Shown: positions 18,881-26,699, numbered from the stretch's first letter. The stretch is DNA of 43,371 bases from Streptomyces sp. (GCF_031181705.1 NZ_JAPSKN010000032.1:1-43371), one strand, 5' to 3'. Notes: generated by a model not told the origin, from the sequence alone. Numbers and translations: made by a program.

Positions 18881-19111
18881 ATGAGGAACGAGCGGGGGCG
18901 GGGCGTGGTGCGCTCGGTGGTGGGGACCGTCGCAGTGCTGGCGGTGTCCTGGCTGCCGGCGGGTGCCGCGCACGCCGACGAGACCAACAAGGACTCGCAC
19001 AACGGCCACCGGGTCGGTCTGGTCAACGTCAACGTCGGGCAGATCGACGACCCGGCGGAGGACGTGCTGGAGCACACGCTGCTCCTCGGGGACGGGTACG
19101 CCTGGAACTGA
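18881..19111 (+). CDS. Small secreted protein of unknown function
   Basis: A 76-residue precursor with a clear Sec signal peptide: basic start MRNERGRGVVR, hydrophobic core VVGTVAVLAVSWLPAGA, and AHA cleavage site after residue 32. The mature part is about 44 residues, rich in Asn, Asp and His (DETNKDSHNGHRVGLVNVNVGQ), and contains no cysteine. It resembles short Streptomyces secreted proteins with a VGQIDDPAEDVLEH-like ending, but I cannot name a family; it lacks the chaplin pattern. GGACCGGGGC before the ATG is a usable binding site. A strong terminator follows 28 bases after its stop. Confidence 0.8.
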   Translation: MRNERGRGVVRSVVGTVAVLAVSWLPAGAAHADETNKDSHNGHRVGLVNVNVGQIDDPAEDVLEHTLLLGDGYAWN

Positions 19112-19139
19112 GACCGGGAGGCACCGGCCTCGCACCGAC

Positions 19140-19187
19140 GGGACGGCCCGTGCCGCAGACACCTGCGGCACGGGCCGTCCCTTTTTT
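19140..19187 (+). terminator. Strong intrinsic terminator
   Basis: Perfect 19-base-pair GC-rich stem (left arm GGGACGGCCCGTGCCGCAG) around an ACAC loop, followed by six T residues. It ends the transcript of the small secreted protein and lies before the convergent dapA stop. It is the only classical rho-independent terminator with a T-run that I see in the window. Confidence 0.95.
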
Positions 19188-19236
19188 CCCGCGCGAGCCC
19201 CCGGGGGAAGAGGGAACGATGGTGGCCGAGCGGTGA

Positions 19237-20133
19237 TCACCCGCTGATCAGGTCCCTGTGGAGCGAGAGCAGGCCGTCGGCCGTGGCGCGGTCGGCGGGG
19301 CGCAGGGGTGCGCGGACCGGGCCCGCGGGGAGGCGCTGAGCGGTGAGCAGCGACTTGGCGGTCACGGCCCCCGGCAGGCCCGCCGACATCATCGCCTCGA
19401 TGAGGGGAGTGGCCCGCTGCTGGAGGCGGGCGGCCTGTGCCGTGTCGCCCGCGTCGAAGGCGTCCAGCACGGCTCGCAGGTGTCCCGGGATCACGTTGGC
19501 CACCGTGCTGACGTAGCCCGCGCCGCCCACGGCGTACAGCGCGAGGTCGTGTTCGTCGCAGCCCGCGTAGTACGCCAGGTCCGTGCGGGCCAGGACCTTC
19601 TGCGCGGCCAGGAAGTCGGCGGAGCAGTCCTTGACGGCGACGATCCGGGGGTGGTCCGCGAGGCGGAGGAGCGTCTCGGCCTCGACGCGGATGCCGGTGC
19701 GGGCCGGGATGTCGTAGAGCATCACCGGGAGTCCGGTGGTGCCGGCGATCTCGCGGAAGTGGGCTTCGACGGCGTCCTGCGGGGGCCGGCTGTAGTACGG
19801 CGCCACCACCAGCAGACCGTCCGCGCCCGCCTTCTCGGCCTCCCGGGCCAGTTCGGCGGTGTGGCGGGTGTCGGCGGTGCCGATGCCCGCGACGATCGTC
19901 GCGCTGCCGGCCACGGCCTCGCGGACGGCGCTGATCAGGGCGGACTTCTCGGCGTCCGTGGTGGTCGGGGACTCGCCCGTGGTACCGGAGAGGACGAGGC
20001 CGTCGCAGCCGTTCGCGACCAGGTGGGCGGCGAGCTGCCGGGCGCCGTCCAGGTCCAGGGCGCCGGAGTCGGTGAACGGGGTGATCATGGCGCAGAGCGT
20101 GCGGCCGAAGGGGGACGTGCGCGGTGGGGTCAT
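19237..20133 (-). CDS. dapA: 4-hydroxy-tetrahydrodipicolinate synthase, DapA family (second copy likely)
   Basis: Class I aldolase-type TIM barrel that condenses pyruvate with aspartate semialdehyde in lysine and diaminopimelate synthesis. The 298-residue product has GTTGES (50-55), the YY pair in APYYSRP (about 113-114), Y140 in LYDIPARTG with the substrate arginine following, and the Schiff-base lysine K168 in IVAVKDCS. All key positions of true DapA are kept, unlike the KDG-dehydratase homologue at 41.1 kb. Streptomyces usually also carry a dapA next to dapB elsewhere, so this is probably a paralogue; that is not visible here. It faces dapD across two stops. Confidence 0.9.
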   Translation of the reverse strand: MTPPRTSPFGRTLCAMITPFTDSGALDLDGARQLAAHLVANGCDGLVLSGTTGESPTTTDAEKSALISAVREAVAGSATIVAGIGTADTRHTAELAREAEKAGADGLLVVAPYYSRPPQDAVEAHFREIAGTTGLPVMLYDIPARTGIRVEAETLLRLADHPRIVAVKDCSADFLAAQKVLARTDLAYYAGCDEHDLALYAVGGAGYVSTVANVIPGHLRAVLDAFDAGDTAQAARLQQRATPLIEAMMSAGLPGAVTAKSLLTAQRLPAGPVRAPLRPADRATADGLLSLHRDLISG

Positions 20134-20157
20134 GGGGGTAGTGTCGGCGGGATCATC

Positions 20158-20220
20158 GTGTAGCTCTACTTAGTTTTGGTACCGTGTATTGATAAGTTTT
20201 GCTTGATCGAAGGTGTTCTT
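20158..20220. promoter_or_regulatory. AT-rich promoter island upstream of dapA and the 58-aa gene
   Basis: About 60 bases here are markedly AT-rich in an otherwise very GC-rich window. They contain a GTAGCTCTAC palindrome (20160-20169), a pair of similar direct elements (TTAGTTTTG and TAAGTTTTG), and a repeated TTGAT. Both dapA (leftward) and the small gene at 20286 (rightward) are likely to start from this area. I cannot assign a specific -35/-10 pair with confidence. Confidence 0.45.
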
Positions 20221-20285
20221 CCCAGCCGGGTGTCGATGCGTCACCATGGCCAGGACGGTCGGCGACGGATGTCCTGGGAGGCGTC

Positions 20286-20462
20286 ATGAAGCTCGGCAAG
20301 GCACTGGCCACGGGGATCGCGGAGGAGCAGCCGGAGGGGCGGGGCGAGGGCTTGGACCAGGGGTCCGGCCAGGACTTCGAGCAGCTGCGGGCCGACGGGA
20401 CCGCCGAGGGCGCCGAGGTCCGCGAGGCTGCGGTGGTCGAAGAGGTTCCGGTCGTCCGATGA
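20286..20462 (+). CDS. Small acidic hypothetical protein, 58 aa
   Basis: Predicted 58-residue protein with no signal or membrane segment. It starts MKLGKALATGIAEE and is otherwise rich in Glu, Gly, Asp and Ala, so probably largely unstructured. GGGAGG lies seven bases before the ATG, and its stop overlaps the ATG of the next gene (ATGA), which strongly supports that it is translated and coupled. I do not recognise a family. Confidence 0.7.
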   Translation: MKLGKALATGIAEEQPEGRGEGLDQGSGQDFEQLRADGTAEGAEVREAAVVEEVPVVR

Positions 20463-21172
20463 GGCTGCGGCTTCCCTCGGAGCGTCCGACGGAGCCGCCG
20501 ACCGGATACAAGATCGCCCACCCGGTGCTGTCCCAGGACGGCGCCGGGGCCGGGTTCACCGGTGTGTCGCTGGGCGGTGCGCTGCCGTACGGCGTGGTGG
20601 CCGAGGCTGCCTGTGTGTACGGGCTGCGGCACCGGGCGCCGCACCGCCGCTGCGACTGCGGCTTCCACTGCGTGCACGACCGGTCCGCCGCCGAGGCGCT
20701 GCTGTGCACCGCCGAGCACCGGGCCGCCGTGCTGCTGGAGGTGTCCGTCCTCGGGGCCTACATCCGCTTCGAGCGGGGGTTCCGGTACGCGCGGCAGCGG
20801 GTGCGGGTCGTGACGGTGGGGATGTGCGGCTGCGGGGCGGGCGCGCGGGTGCTGGCCGATGCCGGATGGGGGCGGGCCGGGTGGCGGGGGCTGGCGCCCG
20901 CGTGCGCGGCGTGTGCGCGGGGGCGGGTCTCGGTGTCGCTCGGCCGGTTCGCCCGGCTGGCGGGTCACGGGGTGCGTGTCGTCGGCGCGGGTGGTAGCGC
21001 GCCCGGCGGTGGGGGCGCGGGTACGGTGCCGGCCGGGATCGAGGCGGCGGACGGGCTGGGCGTGCCCGAACTCGTGGCGGAGGCCGCGCTGTTGCAGGCG
21101 CGGCTCGACTGGTTCCAGACGCAGCTGGCACGGCTCGGGCAGCGGGGGGACTCGGCCGGCCCGCAGGGGTAG
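20459..21172 (+). CDS. Cysteine-rich hypothetical protein, possible zinc binding
   Basis: A 237-residue protein with no recognised domain. An N-terminal part (GYKIAHPVLSQDGAGAGFTG) precedes a cysteine/histidine cluster C65-x-C67-x3-C71 and C83, then C123-x-C125 and C149-x2-C152, which look like zinc-ribbon ligands. A phrase VLLEVSVLGAYIRFERGFRY lies between the clusters. The C-terminal 30 residues (ELVAEAALLQARLDWFQTQL) could form a coiled coil. It is translationally coupled to the 58-residue gene. The two form a unit of unknown role; partners cannot be read from the neighbours, which are envelope-type genes. Confidence 0.75.
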   Translation: MRLRLPSERPTEPPTGYKIAHPVLSQDGAGAGFTGVSLGGALPYGVVAEAACVYGLRHRAPHRRCDCGFHCVHDRSAAEALLCTAEHRAAVLLEVSVLGAYIRFERGFRYARQRVRVVTVGMCGCGAGARVLADAGWGRAGWRGLAPACAACARGRVSVSLGRFARLAGHGVRVVGAGGSAPGGGGAGTVPAGIEAADGLGVPELVAEAALLQARLDWFQTQLARLGQRGDSAGPQG

Positions 21173-21224
21173 CCGCAGGGGGGCCGGGTACTCGGGGGTT
21201 CCTGCTTCGAGAGGAGGCGGAACC

Positions 21225-21644
21225 GTGACCGGGACGATGGATCATCGGGCCGTGCGCGACGAGCACCACTCCGTGGGCGAACTCGTCGGGCAGGCCGCGG
21301 AACAGCTTTCTCGGCTGGTGCGGCAGGAAGTGGCGCTGGCGAAGGAGGAGCTGGCCGAGAAGGGGCGGCGGGCGGGGCGCGGCGGTGGACTGCTCGGGGC
21401 CGCGGGTGCCGTCGCCTACGCCGGGTTCCTCGCGCTGGCCGGGACGGGCGCCGCCGCGCTCTCGCTGGTGCTGCCCGTGTGGGCCGCCGCGCTGATCGTG
21501 ACGGGGGTGCTGTTCGTGATCGCGGCGGTGCTGGCCGCGCTGGGCCGTGGGCAGCTGCGGCGGGCCGCGCCGCCCACGCCTGAGCGGACGATCGGCAGTG
21601 TGAAGGCGGATGTCGAGGAGATCAGGGAAAGGGCGCACCGATGA
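21225..21644 (+). CDS. Phage holin superfamily III / Phage_holin_3_6-like membrane protein
   Basis: A 139-residue membrane protein of the PF07332 type, widespread in actinobacterial chromosomes and not evidence of a prophage. It starts with an amphipathic helix (SVGELVGQAAEQLSRLVRQEVALAKEEL) followed by two hydrophobic segments (GAVAYAGFLALAGTGAAAL and AALIVTGVLFVIAAVLAAL) and a charged tail. The GTG start at 21225 has GAGGAGG seven bases before it. The next gene, a DUF3618 protein, overlaps its stop; this pairing is common and suggests a shared envelope role. The function is not established. Confidence 0.88.
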   Translation: MTGTMDHRAVRDEHHSVGELVGQAAEQLSRLVRQEVALAKEELAEKGRRAGRGGGLLGAAGAVAYAGFLALAGTGAAALSLVLPVWAAALIVTGVLFVIAAVLAALGRGQLRRAAPPTPERTIGSVKADVEEIRERAHR

Positions 21645-22012
21645 CGGAGCCGACGGGTGGCGCGAAGGGGCCCGACGAACTGCGGCGTCAGATCGAGCGG
21701 ACGCGCGGCGAACTCGGGAACACGGTGCAGGAGTTGGCCGGGAAGGCCGATGTGAAGGGGCGTGCGCTGGCACGGGCCGCCGACCTCCGGGACAAGGCCG
21801 GGGCGATGACGGTGCAGTTGCGCAGCAGCGCGGCGCAGGCGGGGCACTCCGTGCAGGACCGGGCCGCGCAGGTGGGGCCCCGGCCGGTGCGGACCGCGGT
21901 GCAGGCCGGGTTGCGGCATCCCAAGCCGGTGCTGATGGCCGGGGCGGCGGGGGTCGTGGTGGCTGTCGGGGTCGCGCGGTGGAAGGCGCACGGGCACATC
22001 TCTTCGCGGTGA
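21641..22012 (+). CDS. DUF3618 family membrane-associated protein
   Basis: A 123-residue protein with the DUF3618 start GPDELRRQIERTRGELGNTV, a long Ala/Arg-rich helical middle and one C-terminal membrane segment (PVLMAGAAGVVVAVGVARW). Its ATG overlaps the stop of the holin-like gene, so the pair is translationally coupled. Proteins of this pair are found together across actinobacteria; their biochemical role is unknown. Confidence 0.9.
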   Translation: MTEPTGGAKGPDELRRQIERTRGELGNTVQELAGKADVKGRALARAADLRDKAGAMTVQLRSSAAQAGHSVQDRAAQVGPRPVRTAVQAGLRHPKPVLMAGAAGVVVAVGVARWKAHGHISSR

Positions 22013-22068
22013 GGGCCGGGTCTTCCTCGGCCGTGTCTTCGTCTCTCCCCGGTGCGGGCCGGGTCTTC
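22008..22068 (+). repeat. Short direct repeat after the DUF3618 gene
   Basis: GGTGAGGGCCGGGTCTTC (22008-22025) recurs with one mismatch at 22051-22068. The first copy overlaps the end of the DUF3618 gene. The surrounding gap to 22270 is GC-rich with no convincing gene. It may be local duplication only. Confidence 0.5.
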
Positions 22069-22270
22069 GCCTGACCGCGGTGGGGCGCGTGCGCCTGCGC
22101 GCCGGGGGTGGTCGCGGCCGCGCCGGGGGGTGTCCGTCCTCGGAACGGCGCGATCGAGTTGCGTGCCGACTGACTCCCCGTTGACGCGCCAACCGCTGCG
22201 GGCGGACCCCCGGCACGTCCCCTTACGCCGTCCCGCGGGTGCGGGCCGTCCCGGCTTTCGCCGCAGCCAC

Positions 22271-22301
22271 TTGACCTCAAGTTCGGTCGAGGTCGGAAGG
22301 T
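22271..22301 (+). promoter_or_regulatory. SoxR-type operator-promoter
   Basis: TTGACC (22271-22276) overlaps the inverted repeat ACCTCAA-GTTCGG-TCGAGGT (22274-22293, one arm mismatch). The next hexamer (GAAGGT, 22296-22301) sits 19 bases after the -35. A long 19-20 base spacer holding a dyad of CCTCAAG type is the hallmark of MerR/SoxR-activated promoters, and the sequence agrees with the SoxR box known from Streptomyces. No soxR gene is in the window. Confidence 0.75.
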
Positions 22302-22340
22302 GAGGGCATAGCGATCGGCCTACACGACTGGAGTGTTCCC

Positions 22341-23039
22341 ATGGCCCGGCGGACCGAACGGCATCCGGATCTCACCGACCCCCGGATCGGTGCTCCCTTC
22401 TTCAGCACCTGGCGGGTCGGGACCCCCGAGCGGCAGCGGCTGGCCGTGGACGCGATCGCGCGGGCGTGGGAGCGGCGGCCCTGGCCGGCCGGCGACCTGC
22501 TGGGGTACCACGTGTACGCCGGGCACGACGGGGACGGCCTGCTGCACTACGCGCAGTGGCGCAGCGAGCAGGCCTACGAGGCGTTCGTGAAGACCCACCG
22601 GCAGGAGCGCGTCGACGAGATCGACACGGCCGTGCCGGGGATCGAGCGGGTGTGGCTCGGGCGGTACCGGCACTACCGCAGTGCGCGGCGGGAGGGCGGG
22701 GCCGTCCCGGGATGTGTCGTGATCGTCGACGTCCGGTTCGACGGGCCCGACGCGGAGCGGCAGCGTGCCTGGGTCGACGCGGTGTTCGAGGCCCTGGAGA
22801 GCGATCCAAAACAGCATCCCGGTGGGATCTCCGCCCACTTCCACCTCAGTACGGACGGCACCCGCGTGCTCAACTACGCCGAGTGGGAAAGCGCCCAGGC
22901 ACACATCGACGCCCTGGCCGCACCGGGGGACGGGATCGGCTCGGCGACCGAGCGGTGGAAGCGGGTGCGGAACTGGCCGGGCCTGCTGGAGAGCGGCTCC
23001 GTCCGGCGGTACGACCACGTCCTCGGGCTGGTGCCCTGA
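22341..23039 (+). CDS. Double-domain antibiotic biosynthesis monooxygenase (ABM) protein
   Basis: A 232-residue protein made of two ferredoxin-like ABM domains (about residues 18-110 and 122-225). Each ends in the pattern of a strand followed by YAQWRSEQAYEAF or YAEWESAQAHIDAL, the usual ABM signature. ABM enzymes oxidise quinone-type aromatics without a cofactor, though many remain uncharacterised. GGAG lies five to eight bases before the ATG. The SoxR-type promoter upstream suggests induction by redox-active compounds. As I recall, S. coelicolor SoxR controls a small set that includes a monooxygenase of this kind, which fits. Confidence 0.88.
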   Translation: MARRTERHPDLTDPRIGAPFFSTWRVGTPERQRLAVDAIARAWERRPWPAGDLLGYHVYAGHDGDGLLHYAQWRSEQAYEAFVKTHRQERVDEIDTAVPGIERVWLGRYRHYRSARREGGAVPGCVVIVDVRFDGPDAERQRAWVDAVFEALESDPKQHPGGISAHFHLSTDGTRVLNYAEWESAQAHIDALAAPGDGIGSATERWKRVRNWPGLLESGSVRRYDHVLGLVP

Positions 23040-23043
23040 GGGC

Positions 23044-23074
23044 GGGCCGGCCGAACGCCGTGTTCGGCCGGCCC
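23044..23074. terminator. Bidirectional terminator hairpin
   Basis: Perfect 13-base-pair stem (GGGCCGGCCGAAC and complement) around GCCGT, between the convergent ABM and nuclease genes. No T-tract. It could stop transcripts from both sides. Confidence 0.75.
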
Positions 23075-23082
23075 TCGCCGTG

Positions 23083-24912
23083 TCAGGGGCGGAACCGCAG
23101 GACCTGCGGGTCGTGGTCGCTGATCTGGTCGTGGAACTCCGCGTTGACGTGCACGCTGTCGTACTCGAAGTCGCAGCCGCGGCGGATCGACGGGCTGATC
23201 AGGATCTGGTCGAGGACCTGGCTGTTGCCCTGGTAGACGTACGAGTAACGCTCGCCGCGCGGCAGGGACTTGATCGCCGACCAGAGTTCGCCCCGGCCCT
23301 CCAGGAGCTCGGCGGTCCGGGAGAACTCGAAGTCGTTGATGTCGCCGAGCGTGACGACGTCCGCGTTCTTCTGGGTGTCGAGGATGTCCTTGACGAAGGC
23401 GTTGACCAGGGTGGCCTGCCGGTGGCGCTGCGTCTCGGAGCTGCGGGACGGCGGCTGGTACTGGGAGGTCAGGCCCTGGTCGCCGCCCTTGGAGTTGAAG
23501 TGGTTGGCGATCACGAAGACCGTGCGGCCGCGGAAGACGAACTCGCCGGCCAGGGGCTTGCGGCTGTTCTTCCACGCCTCGTCGGCGGGGGCGATGCGGC
23601 CGGGGCTCAGTGTCAGGTGCGCCTTGCCGCGGAGCCTCGTCACACCGGTGGCCGTCGTGGCGTCACCGCCCGGGCGGTCCGCGAAGGAGACGCGCTCCGG
23701 GTTGAACAGGAACGCCTGGCGGATGTTGCCACCGGGCTCACCGCCGTCGGTGCCGTCGGCCGGGTCGATCGAGCGCCAGTCGTAGCGGGGGCCGCCGGCC
23801 GCGGCGATCGCGTCGATCAGCTTCGTCAGGGTCTGGTCGGCCGCGACCGTGCCGTCGTTCTTCGCGCCGTTGTTGTCCTGGATCTCCTCCAGGGACACGA
23901 TGTCCGGCGACTGCAGGTTGTTCACGATCGCGGAGGCGTGCGCGGCGAACGTGTCGTCCGTCGGGTCGAGGTTCTCGACGTTGTAGGTCGCGACGGCCAG
24001 TTCCGAGGAGCGCTGCTTGCGGGTGGTCTCGCGCTGCAGACCGGCGCTCCTCAGGGTGCCGAGTTCGCTCGCGACCAGGGTGTAGCCGCCGAACTGGTTG
24101 TAGTCCAGGGGGCCTTCGGTGGTGCCCGTGAGGGTGTCGCCGACGTTCGCCTTCGGGAAGTCCGCCGTCGAGCCGAGGGACTGGATCTGCAGGCGGCCCG
24201 TGTTCTGGGCGTCGTAGGAGCCGTAGACCGTACCGCCGTGGCCGGTGCGGTTCTCGTGCGGCTTCACCGTCACCCAGAGCTCGGTGTACGGGTCGGTGGC
24301 GCCGACCACGCGGGTGTCGGCGACCTTGACGGTCATGCCCTCCAGGGACTCGTAGTAGTCCAGGGCGTACTTCGCGGGCTGGAGGGGGAGGGCGTTGATC
24401 GAGCCGTTCGCCGCGGTGTCGCCCGTGGGGGTGTAGGCGGCGGGGACCGACCGGGCCGTGACGGGTGTCGCGGCGGGCAGTCGGTTGCCGCTGGACAGGA
24501 CCGTGGTCGTCGGCTTGGTGATCTCCGTCAGGGCCTGGTTGCCGGAGCCGGTGCCGCCGGGGACGTACTCCGAGACGGTGCCGCTGACCTTGACGGAGTC
24601 GCCGACGGCGACGCCCTTCGGGGTGGAGCTGGTGAAGACGAAGACACCCTCACTGGTCGCCGGGTCGGCGTCCGGACTCGGGTCCTGGATCCAGAAGCCG
24701 CGGGAGGAGCCGTAGGCGCGGACGCCGGTGACGATTCCGGTCACGTCGGTGACCTGCCGGCCGGCGTACGGGGACGTCCGGGTGTTGCCCTGGATGTCGT
24801 GGACGCGGACCGGCTCGGCGTGTGCGGGGGTGGTGAGGACGATCGTGGAGGCCGCGGAGCACGCGGCGGCGACGGTGAGCGCGGCGAGGCGCGCGGAGGA
24901 CTTGCTCGGCAA
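23083..24912 (-). CDS. Secreted endonuclease/exonuclease/phosphatase family protein (ExeM/NucH-like)
   Basis: A 609-residue secreted protein. The signal peptide ends at AHA after residue 32. It is followed by an OB-fold-like region (VTDVTGIVTGVRAYGSSRGFWIQD and VAVGDSVKVSGTVSEY) and then a C-terminal EEP domain (about residue 305 onward) with VATYNVENLDP, VSLEEIQDNNG, VIANHFNSKGGDQG, TLGDINDFEFS and the final DQISDHDPQVLRF. These are the metal-ligand and catalytic positions of the DNase I/phosphatase superfamily. The start is TTG, seven bases after a good GGAGGG site. It probably degrades extracellular nucleic acid to supply phosphate or nucleotides; the family phosphatase role is the alternative. 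Confidence 0.92.
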   Translation of the reverse strand: MPSKSSARLAALTVAAACSAASTIVLTTPAHAEPVRVHDIQGNTRTSPYAGRQVTDVTGIVTGVRAYGSSRGFWIQDPSPDADPATSEGVFVFTSSTPKGVAVGDSVKVSGTVSEYVPGGTGSGNQALTEITKPTTTVLSSGNRLPAATPVTARSVPAAYTPTGDTAANGSINALPLQPAKYALDYYESLEGMTVKVADTRVVGATDPYTELWVTVKPHENRTGHGGTVYGSYDAQNTGRLQIQSLGSTADFPKANVGDTLTGTTEGPLDYNQFGGYTLVASELGTLRSAGLQRETTRKQRSSELAVATYNVENLDPTDDTFAAHASAIVNNLQSPDIVSLEEIQDNNGAKNDGTVAADQTLTKLIDAIAAAGGPRYDWRSIDPADGTDGGEPGGNIRQAFLFNPERVSFADRPGGDATTATGVTRLRGKAHLTLSPGRIAPADEAWKNSRKPLAGEFVFRGRTVFVIANHFNSKGGDQGLTSQYQPPSRSSETQRHRQATLVNAFVKDILDTQKNADVVTLGDINDFEFSRTAELLEGRGELWSAIKSLPRGERYSYVYQGNSQVLDQILISPSIRRGCDFEYDSVHVNAEFHDQISDHDPQVLRFRP

Positions 24913-25217
24913 CGGGATTCCCTCCGGGGACGTGACAGGGCGCCGGGACGAGGGTGGTGCTCGGACTGTCTGCCGCTACCTGTGGGGCGGGCGGTATGAC
25001 GCGCGTAGACGACGGTGGTGGGATGGCTGGTGGGGCAGGTCCGGTGAACAAGTGTCCGCCGACTTCTACGCGCGTCAATCTCCAGCCTGTCCATGTCACT
25101 TGTCAAGGTTTCGGCCATGTACGGCAGTCGACGGGGAGATGAAGTGGGCGGCATGGGTGGAAATCCGTCTAGGCTGAGCGGCTGAGTCACCTGAGGCGCG
25201 CTAGGAGAAACAAGCCG
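24913..25217. promoter_or_regulatory. Divergent intergenic region, nuclease / 471-aa gene
   Basis: This 305-base gap has no convincing gene. For the leftward nuclease gene a perfect TTGACA (complement of 25101-25106) is followed 18 bases on by a poor GAGATT. A single PHO-box-like unit, GTTCACCGGAC on the minus strand near 25045, lacks an adjacent second unit. For the rightward gene AGGAGAAA (25203-25210) is a strong ribosome binding site, with a possible -10 TAGGCT at 25170-25175. Confidence 0.4.
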
Positions 25218-26633
25218 ATGTCAGACAGCTCCCCCCTGCCGCCGGTGCGGCTGCACCCCGAAGCGGAGCTGGCGCGCGACGCGCTGTCCACACCCTTGCT
25301 GTCCCGGGCCGCCCGGCTCGCCCGCTGGGCCGGGCCGGACACCCGCGTGGACGCCGGGGGAGGGCTCGTCGACGAGCAGTTGCCCGCCGCCGCCGAGTTG
25401 CTCGGGCTGAGCGGGGACGACGCCGCCGCCGACGCCAGTGAGGCGTGGCGGGTGGCCGTGGACGCCGGGCTCGTCGAGGTCGTCGACGAGGAGGAGGGCA
25501 CCGTCCGCGCGGGCGAGGACCTCGCGCTGCTCACCGGCGGCTCGCCGCAGGACGTGCTGGCCGTGTGGCTCGCGGCCGTGGAGACCGTGCTCGCCGACGC
25601 GAGCGTGCCCGACCTCGACGGGCTGCTGGACGCGGACGGCGAGGTCGACCTCTCCGCCCTCGACTGGGACCCGGAGGCCGAGGCCGAGTTCCTCGACGGG
25701 GTGCTCGGCAACCTCTACCTGCTGACCGCCGGCGACGCGTCCGGCGGGGCTCCGGTGCCGCTGCCGGCGCTGGCCGCCTCGGTGCTCGTGCCCGGCGACA
25801 TGGGCGAGCCCACCAACGACGTCCTGGAGCGGGTCTCCGACGCGATGATGCGCCTGGACGACCAGTTCCGGATGCTGGAGCCGGTGGGCCTCGTGGAGTA
25901 CCAGCCCGTCGACGAGGCGCTCATGATCGACGCCGACGAGGAGCCCGCCGGGCCCGTGGACGACACCGACGTCTCCCGTTACGGCATGGTCCGGCTCACC
26001 CCGCTCGGCCTGTACGGGATGCGGGCGCGGCTGCTGGAGGCCGGGTTCGAGGCACCGGCCGTCGGGGACCTCGCGGACAAGGGGGCCGACGCGCTGCTCG
26101 ACGGCACGGCGGCGTTCCCGCCGGCCGCGGCGCAGGCCGAGACCGAGCAGTGGCTGCGGCGGCGCGAAGCGCTCACGGCGGCACGGGAGCTGCTGGCGGC
26201 GGCCCGCGGCTCCGACGCCGGGGCGCCGCTGCGCCGGCTGCGGTGCCAGCAGGCCCTGTCGCTGGTGGGACCGGCGGCCGAGCCGGCGCTGCGCGAGGTG
26301 CTCGGCGACGCCGAGCTGGGCGGGCTCGCCCGGGTGTGGCTGACCGAGCAGGGCGCGGCGGACGTGCCCGCGCCGACCGAGGCGATGGTGTACTGGCTGA
26401 CCATCGACACGGTGGCCGCGCAACTGGCGGCGGAGGGGAACTCCGAGGAACTGCGGGCGCTGGTCGAAGGGCTGGCGCAGCAGCACAGCGGGTTCTTCGC
26501 GGCGGTGTGGCGGGTCGGTCACCCTGCCACCGCCGATGTGCTGGAGGCGATGGGGCGGCTGCATCCCGACAAGAAGGTGGCGAAGGAAGCGCGCAAGGCC
26601 GCGTTCAAGGCGCGGTCGCAGCAGGGGGGCTGA
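25218..26633 (+). CDS. Acidic hypothetical protein, 471 aa
   Basis: A soluble, Ala/Glu/Asp-rich protein without signal or membrane segments. The first part (about 1-240) seems helical, with winged-helix-like phrases (SEAWRVAVDAGLVEVVDEEEG and RMLEPVGLVEYQPVD followed by MVRLTPLGLYGMRARL). The C-terminal 150 residues (RCQQALSLVGPAAEPALREVLGD and following) suggest HEAT-like helical repeats, ending in a basic tail HPDKKVAKEARKAAFKARSQ. I do not recognise a named family. The strong ribosome binding site and uniform codon use leave no doubt it is coding. It stands alone; a dispersed repeat follows its stop. Confidence 0.88.
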   Translation: MSDSSPLPPVRLHPEAELARDALSTPLLSRAARLARWAGPDTRVDAGGGLVDEQLPAAAELLGLSGDDAAADASEAWRVAVDAGLVEVVDEEEGTVRAGEDLALLTGGSPQDVLAVWLAAVETVLADASVPDLDGLLDADGEVDLSALDWDPEAEAEFLDGVLGNLYLLTAGDASGGAPVPLPALAASVLVPGDMGEPTNDVLERVSDAMMRLDDQFRMLEPVGLVEYQPVDEALMIDADEEPAGPVDDTDVSRYGMVRLTPLGLYGMRARLLEAGFEAPAVGDLADKGADALLDGTAAFPPAAAQAETEQWLRRREALTAARELLAAARGSDAGAPLRRLRCQQALSLVGPAAEPALREVLGDAELGGLARVWLTEQGAADVPAPTEAMVYWLTIDTVAAQLAAEGNSEELRALVEGLAQQHSGFFAAVWRVGHPATADVLEAMGRLHPDKKVAKEARKAAFKARSQQGG

Positions 26634-26644
26634 CCCCCGGGGCC

Positions 26645-26695
26645 GCGGGTGCGGCGCCGTCGTGGCTTGTCGCGCCGTTCCCCGCGCCCGCGGGG
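26645..26695 (+). repeat. 51-bp Streptomyces-type intergenic repeat, copy A
   Basis: Plus-strand partner of the repeat at 3931-3981. It starts GCGGGTGCGG, has GTGG-TTGTCGCG in the middle, and carries CGTTCCCCGCGCCCGCG at the end. It starts 12 bases after a stop codon and ends five bases before a PHO box. It has some self-complementarity (GCGGG and CCCGC) but is not a simple hairpin. Confidence 0.72.
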
Positions 26696-26699
26696 TGTT

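Noticed and set aside
16814..19240. 808-codon open frame opposite the TetR and dapD genes
   Set aside because: Crosses three real genes and a terminator; translation is low complexity.
21225..22012. Holin-like protein as sign of a prophage
   Set aside because: The PF07332/DUF3618 pair is an ordinary chromosomal actinobacterial pair; no other phage gene, integrase or att site is nearby.
25035..25060. Single GTTCACCGGAC unit upstream of the secreted nuclease as a PHO box
   Set aside because: No second adjacent unit; noted only within the intergenic entry.
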